From Prolixibacteraceae bacterium (lineage in GTDB: Bacteria; Bacteroidota; Bacteroidia; Bacteroidales; Prolixibacteraceae): DNA of 64,000 bases. Shown one piece after another: positions 43,820 to 53,357 of the stretch (position 1 is the stretch's first letter; each line of letters starts with the position of its first letter). The position numbers and the translations under genes were made by a program. A model generated the notes under the pieces. It saw nothing but the letters and a program-made list of their open reading frames with translations. It had not been told where the DNA came from and made no database searches. The stretch spans positions 1 to 64,000 of the forward strand of contig JANQHI010000008.1 in NCBI GenBank assembly GCA_028282705.1, read 5' to 3'.

Positions 43820-45262
43820 CTACATTGCAAACATAAGGTAATAAGTAGCAGCTCCTGCCAGGTAACCTACCAGTGCCAGCAATGAAATCTTTTTTAAATA
43901 CCAAATAAAATCAATTTTTTCAAGCCCCATTGCTGCAACACCTGCTGCTGACCCAATTATAAGGATACTGCCACCAGTACCAGCACAGTATGCAAGGAAC
44001 TGCCAGAATTTCCCGTCAACTACAAAATCAGCCAGGAAGCCTACTGTACCTGGTTCAACAACAGGATACATACCCATAGCCCCTGCAACCAATGGTACAT
44101 TATCTACAATAGCAGAAAGGACTCCAATGATCAAGTTAATGATATAAATATTCTGGAAATTATTCTCAAGGGCTGTGGCCAACACATTTAAATGCCCAAC
44201 AGATTGGAGAGCAGCTACTGCTGACAATATCCCCAGGAAGAAGAATATGGTTGGGACATCAATTTTTTTCAATACCCCAATCACAGTAAGCTTTCTTCTG
44301 TCCTCAATTGGTTTGTTTCTGTACATAATTTCTGTGGTCAGCCATATTACACCCAACCCAAACAACATTCCCATGTAAGGAGGGAGGTGGGTTACAGTTT
44401 TAAAAACAGGTACAAACAATAGAGCAGAAACTCCCATAACAAGCAACAAACTTCTTTCAAAAGAAGAAGTAAATTCTGCTATCTCGCGATTTTTCAGGTT
44501 TGGCCTTTGGATATTTCCTTTCAATGTAAAACTTACAATGACCAAAGGAACAATCATAGTGACCATACTTGGTACAATTACATCCCTTATAATTGGCATG
44601 GTTGTTACTTGCCCGCCAATCCAAAGCATAATGGTGGTTACATCACCAATGGGTGACCAAGCTCCACCAGCATTGGCAGCTAGTACAATCATACTTGCAA
44701 AGAACCACCTGTCTTTTTTACTTTCAATCAATTTCCTAAGTAAAGCAACCATCACAATGGTAGTAGTCAGGTTATCCAATGCAGCTGACATGAAAAATGT
44801 CAAAACACTTAGGATCCAAAGGAGTTTTACTTTATTGGTAGTTTTAATTTTATCAGTAATAGGCTTAAATCCCTGGTGTTGGTCCACAGTCTCAACAATG
44901 GTCATGGCTCCAAGCAGGAAAAACAGGATTTCTGCAATTTCTACCAGGTGGTGTTCTAGGTCATGTTTTACAAAGTGGCTTTGGTGTTGTGCTACATCAA
45001 CAGAATTTGCCCAAACATCTTTAAAATGGTGTGCATCAACATTTGGCTTTACCCAATTCACTAGGTCATTGGCAGCACTGGTTGCATGGTGCCAAGCAGG
45101 GCTTAAGTCTAATTCAAGCAGCCCATGGTGGTTTAAGGCATATAGTGCCCACAATACAGTCCCTGTAATTAGTGCTGAAGCAGCTTTATCAATTTTCAAG
45201 GGGTGTTCAAGGGCTATTGCGGTGTACCCCAGAACAAATATTATTACCATTAATGTAAACAT
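43820..45262 (-). CDS. nhaD: NhaD-type sodium:proton antiporter
   Basis: A 480-residue antiporter with about 12-13 transmembrane helices of the NhaD branch of the ion-transporter superfamily. Family features: SALDNLTTTIVMVALLRKL (about 160-178), NAGGAWSPIGDVTTIMLWIGG (about 197-217), IVDNVPLVAGAMGMY and GTGGSILIIGSAAGVAAMG. It exchanges Na+ or Li+ for H+ and so controls pH and salt. A cytoplasmic or external loop at 45-129 contains 12 histidines, which is more than usual. It is transcribed toward exbB but ended by a terminator. Confidence 0.92.
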   Translation of the reverse strand: MFTLMVIIFVLGYTAIALEHPLKIDKAASALITGTVLWALYALNHHGLLELDLSPAWHHATSAANDLVNWVKPNVDAHHFKDVWANSVDVAQHQSHFVKHDLEHHLVEIAEILFFLLGAMTIVETVDQHQGFKPITDKIKTTNKVKLLWILSVLTFFMSAALDNLTTTIVMVALLRKLIESKKDRWFFASMIVLAANAGGAWSPIGDVTTIMLWIGGQVTTMPIIRDVIVPSMVTMIVPLVIVSFTLKGNIQRPNLKNREIAEFTSSFERSLLLVMGVSALLFVPVFKTVTHLPPYMGMLFGLGVIWLTTEIMYRNKPIEDRRKLTVIGVLKKIDVPTIFFFLGILSAVAALQSVGHLNVLATALENNFQNIYIINLIIGVLSAIVDNVPLVAGAMGMYPVVEPGTVGFLADFVVDGKFWQFLAYCAGTGGSILIIGSAAGVAAMGLEKIDFIWYLKKISLLALVGYLAGAATYYLMFAM

Positions 45263-45431
45263 AATTCAGTTATTTTAGTTAAAAAAATTGAGGTGCTAAA
45301 TTAAAATATCATGGGAAAATTCTATATTAAATAGGCTATAAAATCAATTCAGCAGGAAAGAATTTAACATACCAGGTATGGTAAAGATTCATCAAAAATA
45401 GAATTAAGGTAAAAAGGTATTTATGGCTACT

Positions 45432-48400
45432 TTAGTTTTTGGTCTTTTTGTTTCTTTTCCTGAACAGGTTTACAATTTTATCCATAAGTTCTTCAAGGGT
45501 ATTAAATTCCTCTTTAAAGGAAAAGCCCAGCCCTTGGGTATAGGGGGCAGTTTCATAAATAAGGTTATTATTTGAACGGTTATAGGCTTTCAGTTGAAGC
45601 TTTCCATTGTCAGTAAGTTTCACTTTTAGGTCAAAATCTCCAATTAGCTGGCTGTTATTGCTTTCAGAAGGGTTGGCATTATTCCCAATATTGCCATTAA
45701 TGGTAACCCTGTCATTGAACATTTGGGTGCTGAGTGCCAGTTCTATTTCATCATTGGTAAGTTGTGTACCAGGCCTGTAATTCAGCCCAATATCAACATC
45801 ATTGCTAATTTGTGACAGCCACTTGCTCAACTGGTTTGAGAAAAGCTCACTTGCTGTTGTCCCAATAACATTTGGGGAATTTGCTTCATAGGTTCCCCTC
45901 ATGTATTCTGGGGTATAAAACTGCCCCAATACCAGCAATGATAAGATTTGCCTGTTCATCTCTTCTTCAGTATTGAAGAATTGTTGTAGTTCATCAACAA
46001 TCCTGTCCTCAGCAGTGGGGAATTCAATATCAAAATTAATGGTTGGGTTGGCCAGCTGATCAGTCAACAATATCTTACAGTCAACAGGTATCCTTTGGGT
46101 ATAATCAATGTTTTCATAAGTATTCACAAATAATTCATAGAGTGAAGCTTTCAGTTTGTACACAGCATTTACATCAATATTGGCATTATAAGGGTTGCCT
46201 GTCCACACAATAGAGCTACCTTGCCCAATAGTAAATTTTTTATTGATCACATTTTGCAGGGTAAACAGGTAATCCCCCTGTTCAATCCTATAGTCACCAT
46301 ACAATTCAATATTCCCTTTATTATCCATCCCAAAACGCATAACCCCTTCTCCCTGGGTTTTGATGATATCACCAATCTGGGAGTTGTAAATGATCTGTAC
46401 TTTGGCTTCCGGGGTTGCCCTTATGGTTAGGTTCAGGTTGAAAGAAGTGTCTTGTTTAGGTTTGAACAATTCTTCTTTCTCTTCCTCAAATGAATGAGGT
46501 TCAATAAATTGTATAAAATCATAATTTTCAACATTTTCCCCATAATCAAGAGAAATGTTGACATCAGTACCCAAAAGGGAGGTAGCATCACCATCTAGGC
46601 TTACATTGGTGCCCTGCCCTGTAATAAATATATTCCCATCCGCATAAATCTTCCCATAGAAAATTTCATTCTCTTTGGGAGTAGTGTTTATGGCAAGTAT
46701 TTTTGAAGTATTTACAGAAAGGTTATAGGCCATGTCTTTAAAATTACTGTGGGTGAGGTAGCCATCCAAAATACCTGTGTTTTTTTCTACATCATTAATT
46801 TCAATGTTCCTGAAAATTATGGAATCTCCAGAAAAAGTTACTGAATCTGTAAAGTGGTAACTAACCTTTGTGTAGTCAATACTTAACCCTGCATTTTTCC
46901 CTGCTAAAGTACCATCAATAAGTAACTTGGAAGGCTTACCATGGATGCGCAATTGCCCTATTGCATCACCATGGAAATTGGAGAAATTCCTGCGGATAAG
47001 CTTTTCCAATATGATCAGTGATAAGTGGTCAAACCTGGCATTGAAGCTAAGGGTGTCATTCACTGGGTCATAATAGCCAGATGCAAAAAGTTGCTGCCTG
47101 TTGTTTTTTTCAGCTTTAAGTATGGTAATCACTTTTTCATTCTCCGCATCCCACTCATTTAATACTGTAAGGTTTCCCAACCCTTGCTCCCTAAATGTCA
47201 TGTTGCTGATTGAAGCATTTGAACTGAGGAAGGTTTGCCCATATACATTTGTAAGCCCAATGGTACCATTTAGCAAGCCATCTACTTCTGTATTAGCCTG
47301 AAGGTATTGGCTAAGCTGCCCCAGCCCAATGTTTTTGAAATTAAAGGTGAGTTTATCTTCTTTGTCAACTGATATTTTGCCATCAGCAGTTATAAACTGG
47401 TTGGCTTTGTGGATTTTTAACTGGTTGATATCAATGGTGGTGGTATCAATGAATATGGTTGTAGGGTTTATAGTCCACAATGAATCTGCAATATATATTT
47501 TTGAAGGCAACACATTTACGGCCATTTTAGGGAGGCCTGATGCATTTTCCTTAAAAGCAGTTTCTGCAGACAGGCTACCACTGTAGGTAAGGTTGTGGTA
47601 ATTGTTCCAGGTAAACCTTGTTGCCAGGTTGTTACCTTTGGCCTCATTGTTAAGCACCAGGTTATACAGGCTTAATCCATTTTCAGTATGGATCTCCCCT
47701 AATTTTATTTTTGATGAAAATGAATCCCCTGAATATGTTTTCAATGAAATATCTCGCAAAGCCAGGTTATTATAATTTATTCCAGGGATATCCCCATCAA
47801 GGTTGAAAACCCCTTTTCCTGAATCAATTTCACCTTCAATTGTAAAAGGTTTGGAAACTTTTAATTCAGGCTTAAACACCTCTGCAATCTTTCCTAGATT
47901 GTCAGCAGAAAGTTTAAAGTAGAAATTATTTATTTCATTGGCATTAACAGGTGTTGCATGAAAAGCAGGTAGGTAATGGCTGATGATATTGGCAAAGCCT
48001 GGTTTTATTGACCTGAAATTATAATCACCTTTAATGATAAGGTTTGCAAAACCTGAAAAGAACTCCAGGTTCCTGGTACTATCTTCTTTGCTGGTCTTTA
48101 ACATCATCCCGTTTAAAGGTATTGAACCATTTTGGTTGCTGTAATTGCCATTTTCAATTTCAATGGTACCTTTAAGGTTGTCAATACTGTTCCCAATAAA
48201 ATTAGCTTTCATGATCAATGACAAGCCTGAACGCTTGTAGTAAGGGTCAATATTCAAAGCTTTCAGGTCAGCATTATATAAAAACAGGTTAAAATCAAAT
48301 TCAGGGACTTCAGGTTTTAGGTTGAGGTCCCCATTGAAATCAAAACGTAAATTAGGGTCATCAATGCTTATGCTGCCATCAAAGCTTTTATCAAAAAAAC

Positions 48401-49859
48401 CACCATTCAGGTTGATGTTTCTATATGTGTACCCATTGGCTTCCAGTGAGTTGATAATGCCATCAAATGTCCCATCTATTGAAAGGTCCTGATGGTTGAA
48501 TATACCATATGTATCACCACTAAAAGTGGTTTCCCCTACATAATTATTCAAGAACAAAGCTCCTGCATTAAAATCAGTGGTAGCTAGCTCCCCTTTAAAA
48601 GTAACAGTCCCAGTTTCGTTTGGCACAATGGCAATATCAGTTGAAATTTCGCCCATTTTACTATACAGGTTTCCATATGAAACAAAATCATTTAGGAATC
48701 CTGTGAAATTCCCAGTGTATGTAACAAGTCCTGCATCATAAAGGGTTTTAGGAAATTCAAGGGTTTGGTTTTGAGCACTTTCAGGTAATTTTATTTTACT
48801 TAAATCATTAAAATCCCATTGCGCCCTTTTTATATCAAGGAATATGAACATGTTGTTCAGCTCAGTCAACCCATTCAGTGAAAAGTTGCAGTCAACCAAT
48901 GTACTGTCACCAGTTGAGATCAATATATCAGTACCCTTTAAATTCTCCAATGTCCCTTTTATATTCCCTGAATAAGTTACTTTTTGTTCCATACCTGCCA
49001 GCTGGGGGACAAATGAAGCAATATCAGCTAAGTTGACTTCAGATTTACGAACAGCAAAGTTGATAGTTGAGTTATCCAAAGATTTTAGGGTGTCATTTCC
49101 AAAAGTAAGTTCCAACCCTGAATTTAAAACCTGTGATTTGCTGGTTTCAATGGTTAAACCAGAAAACTTTACCATGGATGGGCAAAATAAAAATTTGGTT
49201 GAAAGGTTTTTTAAATGAAAATTGTCAGCATAAGTAAATGCCAACCCATCCATTTCAAAGCCAACGGAATCACCCATGAAATAAAAATTATTCACCTCAC
49301 AACCTATGTCATTGATGGCAAGGTTAATCTCTTTTGAATAATCAGTGTAGGCTAGTTGTGATTGGGTTAATTTAAAATTGTTGCAATTTATTTCCCATGC
49401 CCTATCTTTTTTAGGGGCTGCTTTTTCCTCATTGTTTACTAGCCTTTGGAAGTTTAAGGTATTGGTTGAATCCCTCACCAAAAAAGCTTTTGATTTTTCA
49501 AATTCAATTTGTTTAAGTGCAATGTATTTCTTTTTTAACCTGAATGAATCAATCCTGGTATGGATGGCTTCAGCATAAAATAGTGAGTCGCCCGAAGGGC
49601 TTTGCAGCAAAATATCTTCAAGGCTCATGTGGTTGAAAAAGCCAATATCAACCTTGCCAATATGTATATTGGCATCTATATTTTCAGTAAGGTTGTTGGT
49701 AATTTTCTGGATTAGGAATCTTTGTACACTATTGCTGTTTAAAGCTATGCTAAAGCCAACTGCTACTAATAAAAGTGCAGAGGCAACAATAATCGTTATT
49801 TTCCATCCTTTTTTGATAACTTTACCCCGTTTTTGCAAAAATATACAAAATGCGTGCAA
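45432..49859 (-). CDS. tamB: TamB-family translocation/assembly protein
   Basis: A 1475-residue inner-membrane anchored protein (transmembrane helix about 21-42) with a long beta-rich AsmA/TamB taco-like body and the C-terminal DUF490 domain (NPYNANIDVNAVYKLKASLYELF, FFNTEEEMNRQILSLLVLGQFY ... DVDIGLNYRPG). It links inner and outer membranes for lipid or barrel-protein delivery together with a BamA-like partner. Divergent from tsaD, the usual gene order in Bacteroidota. Start could be MHAFCIF or a later Met. Confidence 0.9.
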   Translation of the reverse strand: MHAFCIFLQKRGKVIKKGWKITIIVASALLLVAVGFSIALNSNSVQRFLIQKITNNLTENIDANIHIGKVDIGFFNHMSLEDILLQSPSGDSLFYAEAIHTRIDSFRLKKKYIALKQIEFEKSKAFLVRDSTNTLNFQRLVNNEEKAAPKKDRAWEINCNNFKLTQSQLAYTDYSKEINLAINDIGCEVNNFYFMGDSVGFEMDGLAFTYADNFHLKNLSTKFLFCPSMVKFSGLTIETSKSQVLNSGLELTFGNDTLKSLDNSTINFAVRKSEVNLADIASFVPQLAGMEQKVTYSGNIKGTLENLKGTDILISTGDSTLVDCNFSLNGLTELNNMFIFLDIKRAQWDFNDLSKIKLPESAQNQTLEFPKTLYDAGLVTYTGNFTGFLNDFVSYGNLYSKMGEISTDIAIVPNETGTVTFKGELATTDFNAGALFLNNYVGETTFSGDTYGIFNHQDLSIDGTFDGIINSLEANGYTYRNINLNGGFFDKSFDGSISIDDPNLRFDFNGDLNLKPEVPEFDFNLFLYNADLKALNIDPYYKRSGLSLIMKANFIGNSIDNLKGTIEIENGNYSNQNGSIPLNGMMLKTSKEDSTRNLEFFSGFANLIIKGDYNFRSIKPGFANIISHYLPAFHATPVNANEINNFYFKLSADNLGKIAEVFKPELKVSKPFTIEGEIDSGKGVFNLDGDIPGINYNNLALRDISLKTYSGDSFSSKIKLGEIHTENGLSLYNLVLNNEAKGNNLATRFTWNNYHNLTYSGSLSAETAFKENASGLPKMAVNVLPSKIYIADSLWTINPTTIFIDTTTIDINQLKIHKANQFITADGKISVDKEDKLTFNFKNIGLGQLSQYLQANTEVDGLLNGTIGLTNVYGQTFLSSNASISNMTFREQGLGNLTVLNEWDAENEKVITILKAEKNNRQQLFASGYYDPVNDTLSFNARFDHLSLIILEKLIRRNFSNFHGDAIGQLRIHGKPSKLLIDGTLAGKNAGLSIDYTKVSYHFTDSVTFSGDSIIFRNIEINDVEKNTGILDGYLTHSNFKDMAYNLSVNTSKILAINTTPKENEIFYGKIYADGNIFITGQGTNVSLDGDATSLLGTDVNISLDYGENVENYDFIQFIEPHSFEEEKEELFKPKQDTSFNLNLTIRATPEAKVQIIYNSQIGDIIKTQGEGVMRFGMDNKGNIELYGDYRIEQGDYLFTLQNVINKKFTIGQGSSIVWTGNPYNANIDVNAVYKLKASLYELFVNTYENIDYTQRIPVDCKILLTDQLANPTINFDIEFPTAEDRIVDELQQFFNTEEEMNRQILSLLVLGQFYTPEYMRGTYEANSPNVIGTTASELFSNQLSKWLSQISNDVDIGLNYRPGTQLTNDEIELALSTQMFNDRVTINGNIGNNANPSESNNSQLIGDFDLKVKLTDNGKLQLKAYNRSNNNLIYETAPYTQGLGFSFKEEFNTLEELMDKIVNLFRKRNKKTKN

Positions 49860-49907
49860 TAATTAGCCAGAAGCTTTATTAAAAACGTTTGGGAAAGAAA
49901 AAGTATT

Positions 49908-50945
49908 ATGATGGATAATGAAGAAAGGCCAATTGTTATTTTAGGTATAGAGTCATCATGTGATGATACTTCAGCAGCAATTATAAAAGATGGGGTAATA
50001 CTTTCCAATATTGTTGCAGGGCAAAAGGTGCATGAAGAATATGGTGGGGTAGTGCCAGAACTGGCTTCAAGGGCACACCAGCAAAATATTATCCCAGTAG
50101 TTGACCAGGCTATAAAAAAAGCTGGGGTTTCCCAGTCAGAAGTTAGTGCCATTGCTTTTACCAGGGGGCCTGGTTTGTTGGGGTCATTATTGGTGGGTAC
50201 ATCATTTGCAAAGGGGTTTTCCCTTTCTGCTGGTGTCCCATTAATTGAAGTAAACCACCTTCAGGGGCATGTGCTGGCTTTGTTTATCCAGGAAAATAAT
50301 GAGCCATTTAACCCACCTTCATTCCCATTTTTATGCTTGTTAGTATCAGGAGGGAATTCACAGATCATCTTGGTTGAAGATTACCTTAAAATGAAAGTGA
50401 TTGGGCAAACCATTGATGATGCTGCTGGTGAAGCATTTGATAAATGTGCAAAAGTAATGGGGCTTCCTTACCCTGGTGGCCCTTATATTGATAAATTTGC
50501 CAAAGAAGGAGACCCTTTAAAATTTGAATTTTCGCGTCCACGCATCCCAGGGTTAGATTATAGTTTTTCGGGGTTAAAAACCAATTTCTTGTACTTCCTG
50601 AGAGATAATTTAAAAGAAAACCCCCAGTTTATTGAAGAAAATAAAACAGACCTTTGTGCTTCTTTGCAACATACCATCAATGACATTTTAATGTCAAAGT
50701 TAAAAAGGGCTGTAAAAGAGACTGGGATTAAAGAGGTGACCATTGCAGGTGGCGTTTCAGCAAACTCTGGGTTAAGGGGCAGGTTGCAAGATGATGCAAA
50801 AAAATATAGTTGGAACCTGATCATACCCAAATTTGAATATACCATGGATAATGCAGCCATGATTGCTATAACAGGTTATTACAAATACCTAAACAAAGAA
50901 TTTACTGGCCAGGATGTGGTGCCTTTTGCAAGGACACAACTGTAA
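49908..50945 (+). CDS. tsaD: tRNA threonylcarbamoyladenosine biosynthesis protein TsaD
   Basis: Transfers the threonylcarbamoyl group onto A37 of tRNA. The 345-residue sequence has the ASKHA/Kae1 fold: ILGIESSCDDTSAAI (11-25), FTRGPGLLGSLLVGTSFAKGFSL, the metal site VNHLQGHVLAL, SGGNSQIILVED, DDAAGEAFDKCAKVMG and the C-terminal GGVSANSGLR. The start may be the first or second Met. A weak imperfect hairpin follows at 50999-51029. Confidence 0.97.
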   Translation: MMDNEERPIVILGIESSCDDTSAAIIKDGVILSNIVAGQKVHEEYGGVVPELASRAHQQNIIPVVDQAIKKAGVSQSEVSAIAFTRGPGLLGSLLVGTSFAKGFSLSAGVPLIEVNHLQGHVLALFIQENNEPFNPPSFPFLCLLVSGGNSQIILVEDYLKMKVIGQTIDDAAGEAFDKCAKVMGLPYPGGPYIDKFAKEGDPLKFEFSRPRIPGLDYSFSGLKTNFLYFLRDNLKENPQFIEENKTDLCASLQHTINDILMSKLKRAVKETGIKEVTIAGGVSANSGLRGRLQDDAKKYSWNLIIPKFEYTMDNAAMIAITGYYKYLNKEFTGQDVVPFARTQL

Positions 50946-50998
50946 ATACCTGCTGCTTGCAATTAAGCTTCATCCATTTTAGCTTCTTTTATATTTCC

Positions 50999-51029
50999 AT
51001 GCCTGGAAAATAATCCATTTTCAGGGCAT
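50999..51029 (+). repeat. Imperfect hairpin behind tsaD
   Basis: Arms of 13 bases from ATGCCTGGAAAAT to ATTTTCAGGGCAT with two mismatches and a 5-base loop, about 55 bases past the tsaD stop. No strong T-run, so it may only help to end or stabilise the tsaD transcript. Confidence 0.4.
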
Positions 51030-51082
51030 AAAATCCATGCCTAAAAGTTATGGGTTTGTGTTTTATAGCATAAATTTTTAAG

Positions 51083-51120
51083 CGCAAAGCTTTGCGTTAA
51101 CCTTTGCATTAATTTGCAGT
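51083..51120. promoter_or_regulatory. Palindrome and TTTGC repeats before the nucleotide-sugar operon
   Basis: A perfect 14-base palindrome CGCAAAGCTTTGCG (51083-51096) is followed by spaced copies of TTTGC at 51091, 51103 and 51113 (TTTGCGTTAA, TTTGCATTAA, TTTGCAGT), 12 and 10 bases apart. It lies 73-110 bases before the epimerase start codon, where an operator and promoter would be. A dimeric regulator site is likely; the protein is unknown. Confidence 0.45.
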
Positions 51121-51192
51121 AGAACAGCATGTTGCAGGCTTTTTTAAAGATGCCCATATTTGCAATGGAAATAAAAATTAAAACAGAAAAAA

Positions 51193-52164
51193 ATGAAAAG
51201 AATTGTAGTAACAGGAGCAGGTGGTTTCATTGCAGGGCACCTGGCCAGAAGGTTGAAAGATATGGGGCACTATGTGAGGGCAGTTGACAAAAAACCTTTA
51301 ACAGAGTGGTATCAGGTTCATGGTGACATTGATAACCTTGTGCTTGACCTGAATGTAAAAGAAAATTGCTATACAGCAGTAAATGGTTTTAACGAAGTTT
51401 TTAACCTGGCAGCTGATATGGGGGGTATGGGTTTTATTGAAAACAATAAAGCTGAATGTATGCTCAGTGTGCTTATCAATACACATATGCTTATGGCTTC
51501 ACGTGACCTGGGTGTTGAACGATTTTTCTATGCTTCTTCAGCATGTGTTTACAATGGGGAAAAGCAAACAGGTCCTGACAACCCTGGTTTAAAAGAAGAA
51601 GATGCATACCCTGCATTGGCAGAAGATGGCTATGGATGGGAGAAACTATTTTCAGAAAGGATGTGCCGCCATTTTATGGAAGATTATGGCATAACTACAC
51701 GTGTTGCGCGTTTCCATAATGTATATGGTCCATTTGGTACTTATGATGGTGGGCGTGAAAAAGCTCCTGCTGCCATGTGCCGCAAAATTATTGAAGGGGA
51801 GCTATATGGAAAAGATGAAATTGTCATTTGGGGAGATGGGGAACAAACACGTTCATTTATGTACATAGACGACTGTGTGGATGGGATATTGAAGATTATG
51901 TACAGCAATATTGAAGAACCCATTAACCTTGGAAGTGATGAAATGGTTTCAATTAACCAACTGGTTGATATTGTTGAAGATATTGCAGGCTACAAACTAA
52001 CCAGAAAGTATGACCCTGATGCCCCAAAAGGTGTACGTGGGCGTAACAGTGACAATACCCTAATTGAAAAATACCTTGGTTGGGCTCCAGGATATCCTCT
52101 TGTAGATGGGATGAAAAAGACCTATGATTGGATTAAAGCAGAAATGGTTAATAACAAAAAGTAG
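51193..52164 (+). CDS. GDP-mannose 3,5-epimerase-like protein
   Basis: An extended SDR-fold epimerase of 323 residues. N-terminal GAGGFIAG (8-15) binds NAD. The active site looks complete for GDP-mannose 3,5-epimerase: SSACVYN with Cys118, YGWEK with Tyr147 and Lys151, and GGREKAP with Lys190, in a VARFHNVYGPFGTYDGGREKAP context. Such enzymes make GDP-L-galactose and GDP-L-gulose from GDP-D-mannose. The guanylyltransferase two genes downstream would supply GDP-mannose. First gene of a four-gene operon. Confidence 0.88.
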   Translation: MKRIVVTGAGGFIAGHLARRLKDMGHYVRAVDKKPLTEWYQVHGDIDNLVLDLNVKENCYTAVNGFNEVFNLAADMGGMGFIENNKAECMLSVLINTHMLMASRDLGVERFFYASSACVYNGEKQTGPDNPGLKEEDAYPALAEDGYGWEKLFSERMCRHFMEDYGITTRVARFHNVYGPFGTYDGGREKAPAAMCRKIIEGELYGKDEIVIWGDGEQTRSFMYIDDCVDGILKIMYSNIEEPINLGSDEMVSINQLVDIVEDIAGYKLTRKYDPDAPKGVRGRNSDNTLIEKYLGWAPGYPLVDGMKKTYDWIKAEMVNNKK

Positions 52165-52207
52165 TTTTTCCTATTTTTAATACCTCTAATTATAACTTAA
52201 AGATTTC

Positions 52208-53344
52208 ATGTCAGATAAGATAGTAATGGTAAGTGGTTGTTTTGATTTGCTGCATGCAGGGCATGTGGCTTTTTTGAGAACAGCTGCCAAATATGGGAAA
52301 TTACATGTTTTTGTAGGGCAAGACCAAAACCTGGAATTACTGAAAGGGAAACCACCATATTTTTCCCAGGAAGAGAGGAAATACATGGTAGGGGCAGTTC
52401 GTCATGTAGAAGAAGCACATATTGCTTCAGGCTCAGGGATGCTTGACTTTGAGCCAGATATGAAAGTCCTGAAACCAGATATTTTCATTGTAAACAGTGA
52501 TGGCTTTACACCTGAGAAAAAGAGGGTTTGTGAAGAGAATGGGATTGAATTGGTTGTGTTGGAAAGGATTCCTGAAGAGGGGCTTCCTGCACGTTCCAGC
52601 TCAGGTACAAAAAGTGAACTGAAATTCCCCTATAGGGTATGTTTGGCAGGGGGGTGGGTTGACCAGCCATGGGTTTCCAAAATATGCCCTGGTTCAGTTG
52701 TGGTAGCTCAAATATGGCCAACTATGGATTTTAATGACCGCTCAGGGATGGCTACTAGTTCACGCAGGGTGGCCATTGAATTGTGGGGAAACAAATACCC
52801 TGAAGGTAACCCTGTAAAAAATGCCCAATTGCTTTTTGGGGCAGAGAACCCTCCTGGTTCTGAGTACATTTCAGGTACACAGGATCATATTGGGCTACTA
52901 GTCCCAGGTATCAGCAGGCTGGATTATGATGGGGAGTTCTGGCCAAAACACATTGAGTCAACTATTGACCCTGAAACATGTGAATGGCTTTCTGAAGTCC
53001 TTCATTTACAGCCATTAGCACCACGCCCTGAAGGCTATGACCCATTGCTAACCAAAAACCTTGACCCTACTCACATAAAAAGCCTGGGAGAGGCAGGTGC
53101 AATGTGTTATGAGGCTATCCTCAAAAAAGATGTGAAATTGTTGGGAGAATCTATGAAAGAAACTTTTTTAGCTTGGAGTAAAATATTACCTTTCACTGTC
53201 CCTGATTGGGTAATGGAAGAGATGCAAAATAACTATTTCTCTAACTATTCTGGGGCTATAACTTCAGGAAGTGGGGGAGGTTATGTGGTATTTCCTTCAG
53301 AAGAAAATATTGAAGGGGCTATTAAAGTGAAAATAAGGTATTAA
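52208..53344 (+). CDS. Cytidylyltransferase-GHMP kinase fusion protein
   Basis: A 378-residue protein with two parts. Residues 4-135 form a nucleotidyltransferase of the cytidylyltransferase type: GCFDLLHAGHVAFLR with the HAGH motif at 16-19, and RSSSG at 129-133 where an ISTS-like loop is expected. Residues 140-378 have the three GHMP kinase motifs: PYRVCLAGGWVDQP (141-154), SGMATSSRR (179-187) and TSGSGGGYVVF (352-362). So one protein would phosphorylate a sugar and activate the sugar phosphate, or act only on one of these. Such a fusion is unlike the HldE arrangement (PfkB kinase plus cytidylyltransferase). Substrate unknown; its operon suggests L-galactose, L-fucose or a heptose. The gap to the epimerase is 43 bases. 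Confidence 0.75.
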   Translation: MSDKIVMVSGCFDLLHAGHVAFLRTAAKYGKLHVFVGQDQNLELLKGKPPYFSQEERKYMVGAVRHVEEAHIASGSGMLDFEPDMKVLKPDIFIVNSDGFTPEKKRVCEENGIELVVLERIPEEGLPARSSSGTKSELKFPYRVCLAGGWVDQPWVSKICPGSVVVAQIWPTMDFNDRSGMATSSRRVAIELWGNKYPEGNPVKNAQLLFGAENPPGSEYISGTQDHIGLLVPGISRLDYDGEFWPKHIESTIDPETCEWLSEVLHLQPLAPRPEGYDPLLTKNLDPTHIKSLGEAGAMCYEAILKKDVKLLGESMKETFLAWSKILPFTVPDWVMEEMQNNYFSNYSGAITSGSGGGYVVFPSEENIEGAIKVKIRY

Positions 53345-53357
53345 TAAAAACAGGTTA

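Noticed and set aside
44538-45278. Long open frame (246 codons) on the plus strand opposite nhaD
   Set aside because: It is antisense to a clear transporter gene, its product has no recognisable domain and its composition is that of complementary hydrophobic codons.
49796-50152. 118-codon minus-strand frame overlapping tsaD start
   Set aside because: Antisense to the conserved tsaD N-terminus, no domain.
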